A DNA stretch of 64,000 bases from Antedon bifida (lineage: Eukaryota; Echinodermata; Crinoidea; Comatulida; Antedonidae): NCBI GenBank assembly GCA_963402885.1, contig OY727095.1:18233001-18297000 (forward strand). The letters are read 5' to 3'. The notes beneath the pieces were generated by a model that did not search any database, was not told where the DNA came from, and saw nothing but the letters and a program-made list of their open reading frames with translations. Positions 23,366 through 35,736 of this stretch are shown in pieces (position 1 is the first letter of the stretch; each line of letters starts with the position of its first letter). The translations under genes and the position numbers were made by a program.

Positions 23366-25101
23366 CTAGATCTGAAACTCGTCACTTGAGGACGAGTTTG
23401 GTTATCCGCCCGCAACAAACGTATCTTGCGCATTCAAGTACTTTTCAATCATGACTTTTCCAAAAAAGTAGCCTATTCAAAATTAAAACTGCCCTTTCAG
23501 TGTAATAACCTAATAAATCCTGTTAATTGATTGTTTTCCCGTGATGGGATTCGAACCCGGTACCTCTGATACCAAAGCCGGTTGCACTACACATCGAGCC
23601 ATATGAGCACCTGGTGAAGAAAATCCGAAGAAAGAATCCTCGTTCATTCGGTATGTCGTGAACCCCCTCGATGCAAGTTGATTATTACATATCGAACTTA
23701 AATCATAATTTTTACTATGATGAAATCTTCACAGATTTTAAACAGTCACATATTATGAAAGTGCATACTTTCAAGTTTTATATATTAACATTTTAAGAAA
23801 AAAGATAAACGTTATGTTTATTGTTTTACTCTTTGAACATGTTTATGTTTGTTTGATGATAATTATTTCAAAAATTACATTTAATATGCAAATAATGTAG
23901 CCATCAAACACTTTTTAACATTCAAGACTATTATAAATTAGACCTATGATTCATACACTGCAAGAAAATAAAATAAAAAATGGGGGTAACCTTGCATTCT
24001 GGTGAACTGTTTCATTTTTAAAAGTAGACATATTTTGGAACATTTTCACAATTTGTTGACGTTTTCGTGCGCAACCTGTTATGTTTAACGTGCTCGTAGA
24101 ACGCCATTTCAAGTTGAAAAGTGAATAAAATAACGTAAAATTGTTAACCGAAGATATAAAAACACAAATCGTTTAAAAAAAATGCTCATACGTGTTCCCT
24201 GCGCCGTGCGCGCGTAAAATTGTGCGCACCAGTGGCAATTTTTTAAACGCTTAAAATGACCTGAATCGTGCTCTAATTTAATCAGAAATTGATTTGAAGC
24301 ATTTTAAAATTTCAAACGCCATTTACGCGCGCACTTTCTAATGTTACAAATTGCGGTAGCGTTAAAAAAGTTAACTATTGATGTGAAGCAAACGTGGCTG
24401 AAAATGACGTTAAAAAATATTCGTTTGTTTCGAAGTTATAACCAATTTAAGATTTTCAGAAAATCACGCGTAACTTACGCTACGCGGCTCTGACTTCGTC
24501 AAAAAGCTTGGCTGGACAACTTCAGTAAAATGTCTAAATGCTGAACAAGTTACAACATATTATGTTTACACGTTGAAGAGAAACAGCGTGCACAAAATAA
24601 GAAGAGTAAAATATTTCAAACGCAATTTACGCGAAAACTTTCTAGTCTCCAAAAATTTGTTAAACATTCCAAAAGTTAGCCATTGATGTGAAGAAAACGT
24701 GGCTGAAAATTTCGTTAAAAAATATTTATTGGTTTCGAAGTTATGACCGATTTAAGATTTTCAGAAAATCGCGCGTGACCTACGCTACGCGGATCTGACA
24801 GCGTCCAAAAGCTTGGCTGAACATCTTCAGTTAAATGTCTAAATGTTGACCAAGTTACAACATGTTATGTTAACACGTTGAAGAGAAAACGCGTGCACAA
24901 AATCTGAGAAAGAAAGAAGAATAATAAAAAAAAAAAAAAAAAAAAGTAACACTACAATTCCAAGGGCTTATCCGCTTGAGGCGGATAACCAATAACACTA
25001 CAATTCCAAGGGCTTATCCGCTTGAGGCGGATAACCAAAAAAAAAGTAACACTACAATTCCAAGGGCTTATCCGCTTGAGGCGGATAACCAATAAAAAAA
25101 A
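23366..25101 (-). mobile_element. Family A unit A10, long type, three 5' palindromes
   Basis: Intact CTAG end, two module copies, then an A-tract and three 5' palindromes (24968-25090) before A11. Confidence 0.9.
24968..25090 (-). repeat. Three tandem family A 5'-terminal palindromes
   Basis: Copies at 24968, 25014 and 25068. The second is joined to the first without an A-tract (AATAACACTACAATTCC), so a poly-A spacer is not obligatory. Confidence 0.85.
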
Positions 25102-26719
25102 CTAGATCTGAACTCGTCACTTGAGGACGAGTTTGGTTATCCGCCCGCAACAAAACGTATATTGCGTATTAAAGTACTTCTCAGTTATGACTTTTCCAAA
25201 AAAGTAGCCTATTCAAAATTAAAACTGCCCTTTAAGTGTAATAACCAAATAAATCCTTTTAATTGATTGTTTTCCCGTGATGAGATTCGAACCCGGTACC
25301 TGTGATACCAAAGTCGGTTGCACTACACATCGAGCCATATGAGCACCTGGTGAAGAAAATCCGAAGAAAGAATCCTCGTTCATTCGGTATGTCGTGAACC
25401 CCCTCGATGCAAGTTGATTATTACATATCGAACTTAAATCATAATGTTTACTATGATGAAATCTTCACACATTTTAAAAAGTGACATATTATGAAAGTGC
25501 ATACTTTCAAGTTTAATATATTAACATGTAAAGAAAAAAGATAAACGTTATGTTTATTGTTTTACTCTTTGAATATGTTTATGTTTGTTTGATGATAAAT
25601 ATTTCAAAAATTACATTTAATATGCAAATAATGTAGCCATCAAACACTTTTTAACATTCAAGACTATTATAAATTAGACCTATGATTCATACTCTGCAAG
25701 AAAATAAAATAAAAAAATGGGGTAACCTTGCATTCTGGTGAACTGTTTCATTTTTAAAAGTAGACATATTTTGGAACATTTTCACAATTTGTTGACGTTT
25801 TCGTGCGCAACCTGTCATGTTTAACGTGCTCGTAGAACGCCATTTCAAGTTGATAAGTGAATAAAATAACGTTAAATTGTTAACCGAAGTTTGATAAACA
25901 CAATCTATGCAAAATAAAAGCTCATACGCGGTTCCTGCGCCGTGCGCGCGTAAAAATGTGCACACCAGTGGCAATTTTTTAAACGCTTAAAATGACCTGA
26001 AACGTGCTCTAATTTAATCAGAAAATGATTTGAAGCATTTTAAAATTTCAAACGCCGTTTACGCGCGCACTTTCTAATGTTACAAATTGCGGTAGCGATA
26101 AAACAGTTTACAATTGATGTGAAGCAACCGTGGCTGAAAATGACGTTAAAAAAGATTCATTTGTTTCCAAGTTATGATCAATTTAAGAATTTAAGAAATT
26201 CGCGCGTAACTTATGCTACGCGGCTCTGACTTCGTCAAAAAGCTTGGCTGGACAACTTCAGTAAAATGTCTAAATGCTGAACAAGTTACAACATATTATG
26301 TTTACACGTTGAAGAGAAACAGCGTGCACAAAATAAGAAGAGTAAAATATTTCAAACGCAATTTACGCGAAAACTTTCTAGTCTCCAAAAATTTGTTAAA
26401 CATTCCAAAAGTTAGCCATTGATGTGAAGAAAACGTGGCTGAAAATTTCGTTAAAAAATATTTATCGGTTTCGAAGTTATGACCGATTTAAGATTTTCAG
26501 AAAATCGCGCGTGACTTACGCTACGCGGATCTGGCAGCGTCCAAAAGCTTGGCTGAACATCTTCAGTTAAATGTCTAAATGTTGACCAAGTTACAACATG
26601 TTATGTTAACACGTTGAAGAGAAAACGCGTGCACAAAATCTGAGAAAGAAAGAAGAATAATAAAAAAAAAAAGAAACACGTACAATAACAAAGGTTATCC
26701 GCTTGTGGCGGATAACCAA
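25102..26719 (-). mobile_element. Family A unit A11, long type, mosaic
   Basis: From 25102 to about 25845 it follows A8; from there to 26660 it is almost identical to A12 (27461-28276). The 5' palindrome at 26693-26717 is the GTGGCGG subtype, as in A8. Confidence 0.9.
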
Positions 26720-28346
26720 CTAGATCTGAAACTCGTCACTTGAGGACGAGTTTGGTTATCCGCCCGTAACAAAACGTATCTTGCGCATTCAAGTACTTTT
26801 CAATCATGACTTTTCCAAAAAGTAGCCTATTCGAAATTAAAACTGCCCTTTCGGTGTAATAACCAAATAAATCCTTTTATTTAATTGTTTTCACGTGACG
26901 GGATTCGATCCCGGTACCTCTGATACCAAAGTCGGTTGCACTACACATCGAGCCATATGAGCACCTGCCGAAGAAAATCCGAAGAAAGTTTACTCGTTCA
27001 TTCGGTATGTCGTGAACCACTCTATGCAAATAGATTATTACTTAGCAAACTAAATCATAATTTTTACTATGATGAAATCTTCACAAATTTTAAACAGTGA
27101 CATATTATAAAAGTGCATACTTTTAAGTTTTATATATTAACATGTGAAGAAAAAAGATAAACGTTATGTTTATTGTTTTGCTCTTTGAAAAAGTTTATGT
27201 TTGTTTGATGATAAAAATTTCAAAAAATATATTTAATATGCAAATAATGTAGCCATTAAAAACGTTTTAACATTCAACACTATAATAAATCAGACCTATG
27301 ATTCATAGACTGTAATAAAATAAAATAAAAAACGGGGGTAACCTTGCATTCTGATGAACTGTATCACTTTTAAAAGTAGACATATTTTGCAACATTTTCA
27401 CAATTTGTTGACGTTTACGTGCGCAACCTGTCATGTTTAACGTGCTCGTAGAACGCCATTTCAAGTTGATAAGTGAATAAAATAACGTTAAATTGTTAAC
27501 CGAAGTTTGATAAACACAATCTATGCAAAATAAAAGCTCATACGCGGTTCCTGCGCCGTGCGCGCGTAAAAATGTGCACACCAGTGGCAATTTTTTAAAC
27601 GCTTAAAATGACCTGAAACGTGCTCTAATTTAATCAGAAAATGATTTGAAGCATTTTAAAATTTCAAACGCCGTTTACGCGCGCACTTTCTAATGTTACA
27701 AATTGCGGTAGCGATAAAACAGTTTACAATTGATGTGAAGCAACCGTGGCTGAAAATGACGTTAAAAAAGATTCATTTGTTTCCAAGTTATGATCAATTT
27801 AAGAATTTAAGAAATTCGCGCGTAACTTATGCTACGCGGCTCTGACTTCGTCAAAAAGCTTGGCTGGACAACTTCAGTAAAATGTCTAAATGCTGAACAA
27901 GTTACAACATATTATGTTTACACGTTGAAGAGAAACAGCGTGCACAAAATAAGAAGAGTAAAATATTTCAAACGCAATTTACGCGAAAACTTTCTAGTCT
28001 CCAAAAATTTGTTAAACATTCCAAAAGTTAGCCATTGATGTGAAGAAAACGTGGCTGAAAATTTCGTTAAAAAATATTTATCGGTTTCGAAGTTATGACC
28101 GATTTAAGATTTTCAGAAAATCGCGCGTGACTTACGCTACGCGGATCTGACAGCGTCCAAAAGCTTGGCTGAACATCTTCAGTTAAATGTCTACATGTTG
28201 ACCAAGTTACAACATGTTATGTTAACACGTTGAAGAGAAAACGCGTGCACAAAATCTGAGAAAGAAAGAAGAATAATAAAAAAAAAAAAAAAAAGTAACA
28301 CTACAATTCCAAGGGCTTATCCGCTTGAGGCGGATAACCAATAAAA
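26720..28346 (-). mobile_element. Family A unit A12, long type, complete
   Basis: Intact CTAG end, two module copies, and a 5' palindrome at 28318-28338 of the GAGGCGG subtype. Shares its right half with A11. Confidence 0.9.
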
Positions 28347-28918
28347 CTAGATCTTAAACTCGTCACTTGAGGACGAGTTTGGTTATCCGCCCGCAACAAA
28401 ACGTATCTTGCGCATTCAAGTACTTTTCAGTTGTGACTTTTCCAAAAAGTAGCCTATTCAAAATTAAAACTGCCCTTTCAGTGTAATAACCAAACAAATC
28501 CTTTTATTTAATTGTTTTCCCGTGATGGGATTCGAACCCGGTACCTCCGATACCAAAGTCGGTTGCATTACACATCGAGCCATATGAGCACCTGCTGATG
28601 AGAATCCGAAGAAAGAGTCCTCGTTCACTCGGTATGTTGTGAACCCCCTCGATGCAAGTTGATTATTACATATCGAATTTAAATCATAATTTTTACTATG
28701 ATGAAATCTTCACAAATTTTAAACAGTGACATATTATGAAAGTGCATACTTTTAAGTTTTATATATTAACATGTGAAGAAAAAAGATAAACATTATGTTT
28801 ATTGTTTTGCTCTTTGAAAATGTTTATGTTTGTTTGATGATAAAAATTTCAAAAATTATATTTAATATGCAAATAATGTAGCCTTCAAACACGTTTTAAC
28901 ATTCAACACTATAATAAA
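28347..28918 (-). mobile_element. Family A unit A13, left part (split by family C insertion)
   Basis: CTAG, hairpin, ATIR and tRNA-like module (28519-28590), broken after ACACTATAATAAA. It continues at 30511. The two parts sum to about 1256 bp, the length of A4. Confidence 0.88.
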
Positions 28919-30510
28919 CTAGAATTTAATTCGTCACTTTGACGAATTATAGGTGATCATTTTTATCATTTTACTGAAATTAATTTTTTTTTAAACATGC
29001 ACGTACGTTAACATACGATCGGAAAATGTTGATGTATGCCATCCTATTATATGCTTATAGTGCTGAGTTGTGCCTATATGCCATATACAATATGTACAGT
29101 ATATACTGTATATCTATATACAGTGTAGCATAGGTGAAATTACGGGACACACATGTTCTAATTTTTTGGCATGATGACGTTATCAAACTAAACTTTAAGA
29201 TGACAATTTCGAAAGATAATTAATTGAGCAAAAAAATATAAGATTTGGAAAAAAATTTGGCACGTAGAAGCGCTGTGCGCGCACTTTGAATTGTGTATAA
29301 CTTTGACGAAAAATATGAAAAAAACTACTTTTTCACTTCAACTGGCCATATGTTAACGTCACAACATCCGATAGGCTTAATTTTTATATGAATTAATATC
29401 TACATTTCATCAGCTTTCATAATAAATTATAATCATCAAGGCAACCTTCAATTCTGAAGAGCTGTAAGATATTCAAATTTACTGCGAAGGTGAAATTACA
29501 CGGCCTACGTTATTCAAGTTTTTACGCGTGATGACGTCATTAAAATGAAGATAGTGTCAACTTATGATAAAGATAATTAATTAAGCAAGCACATACTGAA
29601 AGTTGTGCGAAATTCGAGAACACATAACCAAGATGCGCTCTGTTGAATGTGATAATCTACACAAAAAGATAACAAATCCTAATTTTTAAATTCAAGTGGT
29701 CATTTGATGACGTCAAAACATTTTGTACGTAAAATGTGTACATGAATTCATATCTACAACTCAATGGCTTCCAGAATAAGTTAAAAAAATCGGGGGTCAT
29801 CTTGCATTCTGAAGAATTATTTTCATTTTAAAAAAGACCTATTTTTCACCATTTTCAGAACTTTTGTAAAATTAATGTGCACATTTTGTCATTTTTAACG
29901 TGCTCGTATAGCGTTATTTTAAGTCGGAACTGACTCAAATTTGGTGAATGTACTAAGGATGGTGAGTAGAATGAGATTTGTAAAAAAAATTCATATTTTT
30001 TACGCTTTTTAAGTATCGCGCGCGCAAAAACGCATTTTTGCGCAGTAATTTTTTGAAACACGCAAATGGCCTAATTCATGCTCTAAATTGATCAAAACTT
30101 AATTTTGAGCGTTTTAAATTTTTAACGCGCGATATCACGCGCATGAACCTACGTGCGCGTGCGTTTTTATTTGCTAATATTTTTACCTTTGATCTGAAGT
30201 TTACGTGTAGTGAATTTCATTAATATGTGATAATGAATTATGGAGATATGATTGATAATGTGATTTCGCAAAATAGCGTATAAATGTCGTCATGGATGAG
30301 TGATTACGCTGGAAAGCTTATTAGGATTAAGTTATATTATTTGAAAGATATTCTGAAATTTTTGTAATCATTGACATTAAACTTTTTGAGATAATTGTTA
30401 CACAAAATAGTGTACAGAAACAATAAAAAGAAAAAAAAAAATAAAAAAAATAATAATAAAGATTTTATACAATAACAATAGGTGATCATTTTATTCTAAA
30501 TGATCACCTA
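28919..30510 (-). mobile_element. Family C non-autonomous Helentron C1, complete, inserted in A13
   Basis: Minus-strand 5' palindrome at 30480-30509: AGGTGATCATTT arms with a 6-nt loop. The 3' end has the same arm on +, an AATTCGTC/GACGAATT hairpin and CTAG at 28919. Internal features are a perfect 16-nt palindrome TACAGTATATACTGTA (29095-29110), GATGACGTC motifs and the ACGTGCTCGTA core near 29899. Comparison with A4 shows no target duplication. No ORF is supported. Confidence 0.9.
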
Positions 30511-31194
30511 ATTACACCTACGATTCATACACTGCAAGAAAATAAAATAAAAAATAGGGGTAACCTTACATTCTGATGAACTGTATCATTTTTAAAAGTA
30601 GACATATTTTGCAACATTTTCACAATTTTTTAACGTTTTATGTGCGCAACCAGTCATGTTTAACGTGCTCGTAGAACGCCATTTCAAGTTGAATAGTGAA
30701 TAAAATAACGTAAAATTGTTAACCGAAGATTGAAAAACACAAATCGTGCAAAAGAAATGCTCATACGTGTTTCCTACGGCGTGCGCGCGTAAAAATGTGC
30801 GCACCTGGTGGCAATTTTTCAAACGCTTAAAATGACCTGAATCGTGCTCTAATTTAATCAGAAATTGATTTGGAGCATTTTAAAATTCCAAACGCCGTTT
30901 ACGCGCGCACTTTCCAATGTTACAAATTTCGGTAGCGATAAAAAAGTTAGCAATTGATGTGAAGCAAACGTGGCTGAACATTACGTTAAAAAATATTCAT
31001 CTGTTTCGAAGTTATGATCAACTTAGGATTTTCAGAAAATCGCGCGTGACTTACGCTACGCGGCTCTGACATCGTCAAAAAGCTTGGCTGCACATCTTCA
31101 GTTAAATGTCTAAATGTTTACCAAGTTACAACATGTAATGTTAACACGTTGCAGAGAAAAGTTGAACACAAAAAGTGGCGGAAATCGAGAAGAA
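30511..31194 (-). mobile_element. Family A unit A13, right part
   Basis: Resumes at TTACACCTACG, matching TCACACCTACG in A4. One module copy; ends at GAGAAGAA/CTAG without a 5' palindrome. Confidence 0.88.
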
Positions 31195-32922
31195 CTAGAA
31201 CTTAAACTCGTCACTTGAGGACGAGTTTGGTTATCCGCCCGCGACAAAACGTATCTTGTGCATTCAAGTACTTTTCAGTTATGACTTTTCCAAAAAGTAG
31301 CCTATTCAAAAATATAACTGCCCTTTCAGTGTAATAACCAAATAAATCCTTTTATTTAATTGTTTTCCCGTGATGGGATTCGATCCCGGTACCTCTGATA
31401 CCAAAGTCGGTTGCACTACACATCGAACCATATGAGCACCTGGTGAAGAAAATCTGAAGAAACAGTCCTCGTTCATTCGGTATGTCGTGAACCCCCTCGA
31501 TGCAAGTTGATTATTACATATCAAACTTCAATTTTACTATGATGAAATCTTCACAAATTTTAAACACTGACATTTTATGAAAGTGCATACTTTCAAGTTT
31601 TATATATTAACATGTAAAGAAAAAAGATAAACGTTATGTTTATTGTTTTGCTCTTTGAAAATGTTATTGTTTGTTTGATGATAAAAATTTCGAAAATTGT
31701 ATTTAATATGCAAATAATGTAGCCATCAAACACGTTTTAACATTCAACACTATAATAAATCAGACCTACGATTCATAGACTGTAATAAAATAAAATAAAA
31801 AACGGGGGTAACCTTGCATTCTGATGAACTGTATCACTTTTAAAAGTAGACATATTTTGCAACATTTTCACAATTTGTTGACGTTTTCGTGCGCAACCAG
31901 TCATGTTTAACGTGCTCGTAGAACGCCATTTCAAGTTGAAAAGTGAATAAAATAACGTAAAATTGTTAACCCAAGCTTGAAAACCACAATTTTTGCAAAA
32001 GAAAAACTTATACGCGTTCCCTGTGCCGTGCGCGCGTAAAAATGTGCTACCAGTGGCAATTTTTGAAACGTTTAAAATGACCTGAAACGTGCTCTAATTT
32101 AATCAGAAATTGATTTGCAGCATTTTAAAATTTCAAACGCCGTTTACGCGCGCACTTTCTAATGTTACAAAATTCGGTAAGGTTAAAAATGTTAACAATT
32201 GATGTGAAGCAAACGTGGCTGAAAATTACGTTAAAAAATATTTATCTGTTTCAAAGTTATGATCAATTAAAGATTTTCAGAAAAACGCACGTAACTGACG
32301 ATACGCGCCTCTGACAGCGTCAAAAAGCTTGGCTGCACAATTTCAGTTAAATGTCTATATGTTGACCAAGTTACAACATGTTATGTTAACGCGTTGCAGA
32401 GAAACAGCGTGAACAAATTTGGAGCATTTTAAAATTTCAAACGCAATTTACGCGAAAATTTTCTAGTCTCCAAAAATGTTCTAAAGATCGAAAAAGTTAG
32501 CCATTGATGTGAAGAAAACGTGGCTGAAAGTTACGTTAAAAAATATTTATCGGTTTCGAAGTTATGATCAATTTAAGATTTTCAGAAAATCGCGCGTAAC
32601 TTACGCTACGCGGCTCTGCCAGCGTCCAAAAGCTTGGCTGCACATCTTCAGTTCAATGTCTAAAGGTTTACCAAGTTACAACATGTTATGTTAACACGTT
32701 GCAGAGAAACGTCGCGAACAAAAGTGGCGGAAAGAAAGAAGAATAATAAAAAAAAAAAAAAAAGAAACACTACAATTCCAAGGGCTTATCCGCTTGAGGC
32801 GGATAACCAATAATAAAAAAAAAGTAACACTACAATTCCAAGGGCTTATCCGCTTGAGGCGGATAACCAAAAAAAGTAACACTACAATTCCAAGGGCTTA
32901 TCCGCTTGAGGCGGATAACCAA
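31195..32922 (-). mobile_element. Family A unit A14, long type, three 5' palindromes
   Basis: The left half shares marks with A12 (GATTCATAGACTGTAATAAA); the right half resembles A6/A3. It therefore looks mosaic. Palindromes at 32786-32920. Confidence 0.88.
32786..32920 (-). repeat. Three tandem family A 5'-terminal palindromes
   Basis: All have the leader ACACTACAATTCCAAGGGC and stem TTATCCGC/GCGGATAA, with A-tract spacers. Confidence 0.85.
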
Positions 32923-34482
32923 CTAGATCTGAACTCGTCACTTGAGGACGAGTTTGGTTATCCGCCCGCAACAAAACGTATCTTGCGTATTAAAGTACTT
33001 CTCAGTTATGACTTTTCCAAAAAAGTAGCCTATTCAAAATTAAAACTGCCCTTTCAGTGTAATAACCAAATAAATACTGTTATTTAATTACTTTCCCGTG
33101 ATGGGATTCGATCCCGGTACCGCTGATACCAAAGTCGGTAGCACTACACATCGAGCCATATGAGCACCTGCTGAAAAGAATCCGAAGAAAGAGTCCTCGT
33201 TCATTCGGTATGTCGTGAACCCCCTCGATGCAAGTTGATTATTACATATCGAACTTAAATCATAATTTTTACTATGATGAAATCTTCACAAATTTTAAAC
33301 AGTTACATATTATGAAAGTGCATACTTTTAAGTGTTATATATTAACATGTAAAGAAAAAAGATAAACGTTATGTTTATTGTTTTGCTCTTTGAATATGTT
33401 TATGTTTGTTAGATGATAATTATTTCAAAAATTACATTTAATGTGCAAATAATGTAGCCATCAAACATTTTTTAACATTCAATACTATAATAAATCACAC
33501 CTATGATTCATACACTGCAAGAAAATAAAATAAAAAATGGGGGTAACCTTGCATTCTGATGAACTGTTTCATTTTTAAAAGTAGACATATTTTTCAACAT
33601 TTTCACAATTTGTTGACGTTTTTGTGCGCAACCTGTCATGTTTAACGTGCTCGTAGAATGCCAATTTAAGTTTTGAAAATGAATAAAACAATGTAAAATT
33701 GTAACCGAAGTTTGAAAAACACAATTTATGTAAAAGAAAAGCTTATACGCGTTCCCTGCGCCATGCGCGCGTAAAAATGTGCGCACCAGTGGCAATTTTT
33801 TAAACGCTTAAAATGACCTGAAACGTGCTCTAATTTAATCAGAAATTGATTTGAAGCATTTTAAAATTTCAAACGCCGTTTACGCGTGCACTTTCTAATG
33901 TTATAAAATTCGGTAGGGATAAAAAAGTTAACAATTGATGTGAAGCAAACATGGCTGAAAATTACGTTAAAAAATATTTATCTGTTTCAAAGTTATGATC
34001 AATTTAAGATTTTCAGAAAATCGCGCGTAACTTACGATACGCGCCTCTGACAGCGTCCAAAAGCTTGGCTGCACAATTTCAGTTAAATGTCTATATGTTG
34101 ACCAAGTAACAACATGTTATGTTAACGCGTTGCAGAGAAACAGCGTGAACAAATTTGGAGCATTTTAAAATTTCAAACGCAATTTACGCGAAAATTTTCT
34201 AGTCTCCAAAAATGTTCTAAAGATCGAAAAAGTTAGCCATTGATTTGAAGAAAACGTGGCTGAAAGTTACGTTAAAAAATATTTATCGGTTTCGAAGTTA
34301 TGATCAATTTAAGATTTTCAGAAAATCGCGCGTAACTTACGCTACGCGGCTCTGCCAGCGTCCAAAAGCTTGGCTGCACATCTTCAGTTAAATGTCTAAA
34401 GGTTTACCAAGTTACAACATGTTATGTTAACACGTTGCAGAGAAACGTCGCGAACAAAAGTGGCGGAAAGAAAGAAGAATAA
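32923..34482 (-). mobile_element. Family A unit A15, long type (1560 bp), no 5' palindrome
   Basis: Near-identical copy of A6 with only scattered differences (such as GTGTTATATATT for GTTTTATATATT). Joins D1 at GAAGAATAA/CTAG. Confidence 0.9.
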
Positions 34483-35698
34483 CTAGATTTGAACTCGTCA
34501 CTACGGACGAGTTAGGTTATCCGCAGCCCAAAAGCCACGTGCACGTCATACGTTAGAATATTGCACACAGAAAAACGCTTATACCATTGAAAAAATGTTA
34601 GTGCGCTCTCTATTTTGTGTCACGTCTAAGTATAAACAGTTTACACTATATATTGTATACGTACTATATACAGTGAAGAATAGATGAAAATAAGTGACCA
34701 AAGTTATTGACGCCTTTGGACATGATGACGTCACAAAAAATTAAAAAATGGTAAATCATGCGAAAGATAATTGATTGACCTAGGCAATATAAAAACATGG
34801 AGGAAAATGAAATACGGATAAGTGGAGATGCGCTCTATTAAATGTGATGAGCTATGACGAAAGAGACAAAAATCCTCTATTTTATATTCGAGTGGCCATA
34901 CGATGACGTCACAATATCCGGTTAGCCATATCGATGCATGATTCGATATCTACAACTCATTTACTTTCAGAATATGTAATAAACAATAAAATTCACCTTG
35001 TAGTTTAGAATCTATAACTGTTTAAAAAAAGGCATAATTTTGACGAATTTTTGAACTTTTTCATCAAAAACGCGCGCAAATTATCCAATTCCACGTGCTC
35101 GTATGACGTGATTTTAAGGCGAAATTGTTAAAAAATTGGTAAAATTACTAAAAAAGGCTGGAAAAACATAAATCACGCGAAAAAATTATATTTGTGCGCT
35201 ACATGCGCACGCGCGCGTAAAATAATTGCGCGTGCGTGGGAATTTTTGAAATGCTCAAAATGACATGAAACGCGTAGAAAGTTGATTAGAAGTTGATTTT
35301 TCGCATTTTGAAATTTTAAACGCGCGCACGCGCGTAACTTTCTGTGAAACATGCCATTTTTAATCCATAGAAAGTTTGCCCTTGATATGACTTAAATGTT
35401 CACCAAGTGTCATTACAAAATGACTTTTGGTTTTTAGTCTATGTTAAATACGCGAAATTCATAAAATCGCGCGTATCTTACGCTGCGCGACTCAAAATTC
35501 ATAAAAAAAAGTTTCTTGCACATCTACAGCTGCAGGTCAATCTTATGACAAAGTTATACAATCTTATGTTAGCCAGAATTTGAGATACGCTGCGAACAAA
35601 ATTCGTGGAAAGAAAGAAGAGTATAGAAAAAAAAAAAAAAAAAGAAAAAAAAGATCCTGACAATAACAAGGGGTTATCCGCCAAGTGCGGATAACCAA
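34483..35698 (-). mobile_element. Family D non-autonomous Helentron D1, complete
   Basis: CTAGATTTG end, hairpin AACTCGTC-ACTACG-GACGAGTT, ATIR GGTTATCCGC; 5' palindrome at 35672-35696 (GGTTATCCGC arms, loop CAAGT). It has CRE-like GATGACGTCA motifs and the ACGTGCTCGTA core. No tRNA-like module. Confidence 0.9.
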
Positions 35699-35736
35699 TA
35701 AAAAAAAAAAAAAAGAAACACTACAATTCCAAGGGC

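Noticed and set aside
26213..26422. Identical 69-codon ORFs at 26213 and 27829
   Set aside because: They lie in the duplicated right half of A11/A12; other family A units do not keep the frame, and no motif is seen.
6887..34482. Ordinary satellite DNA
   Set aside because: Units have defined transposon ends, vary in length, alternate with other families and show a clean nested insertion; a satellite-like array is the outcome, not the origin.
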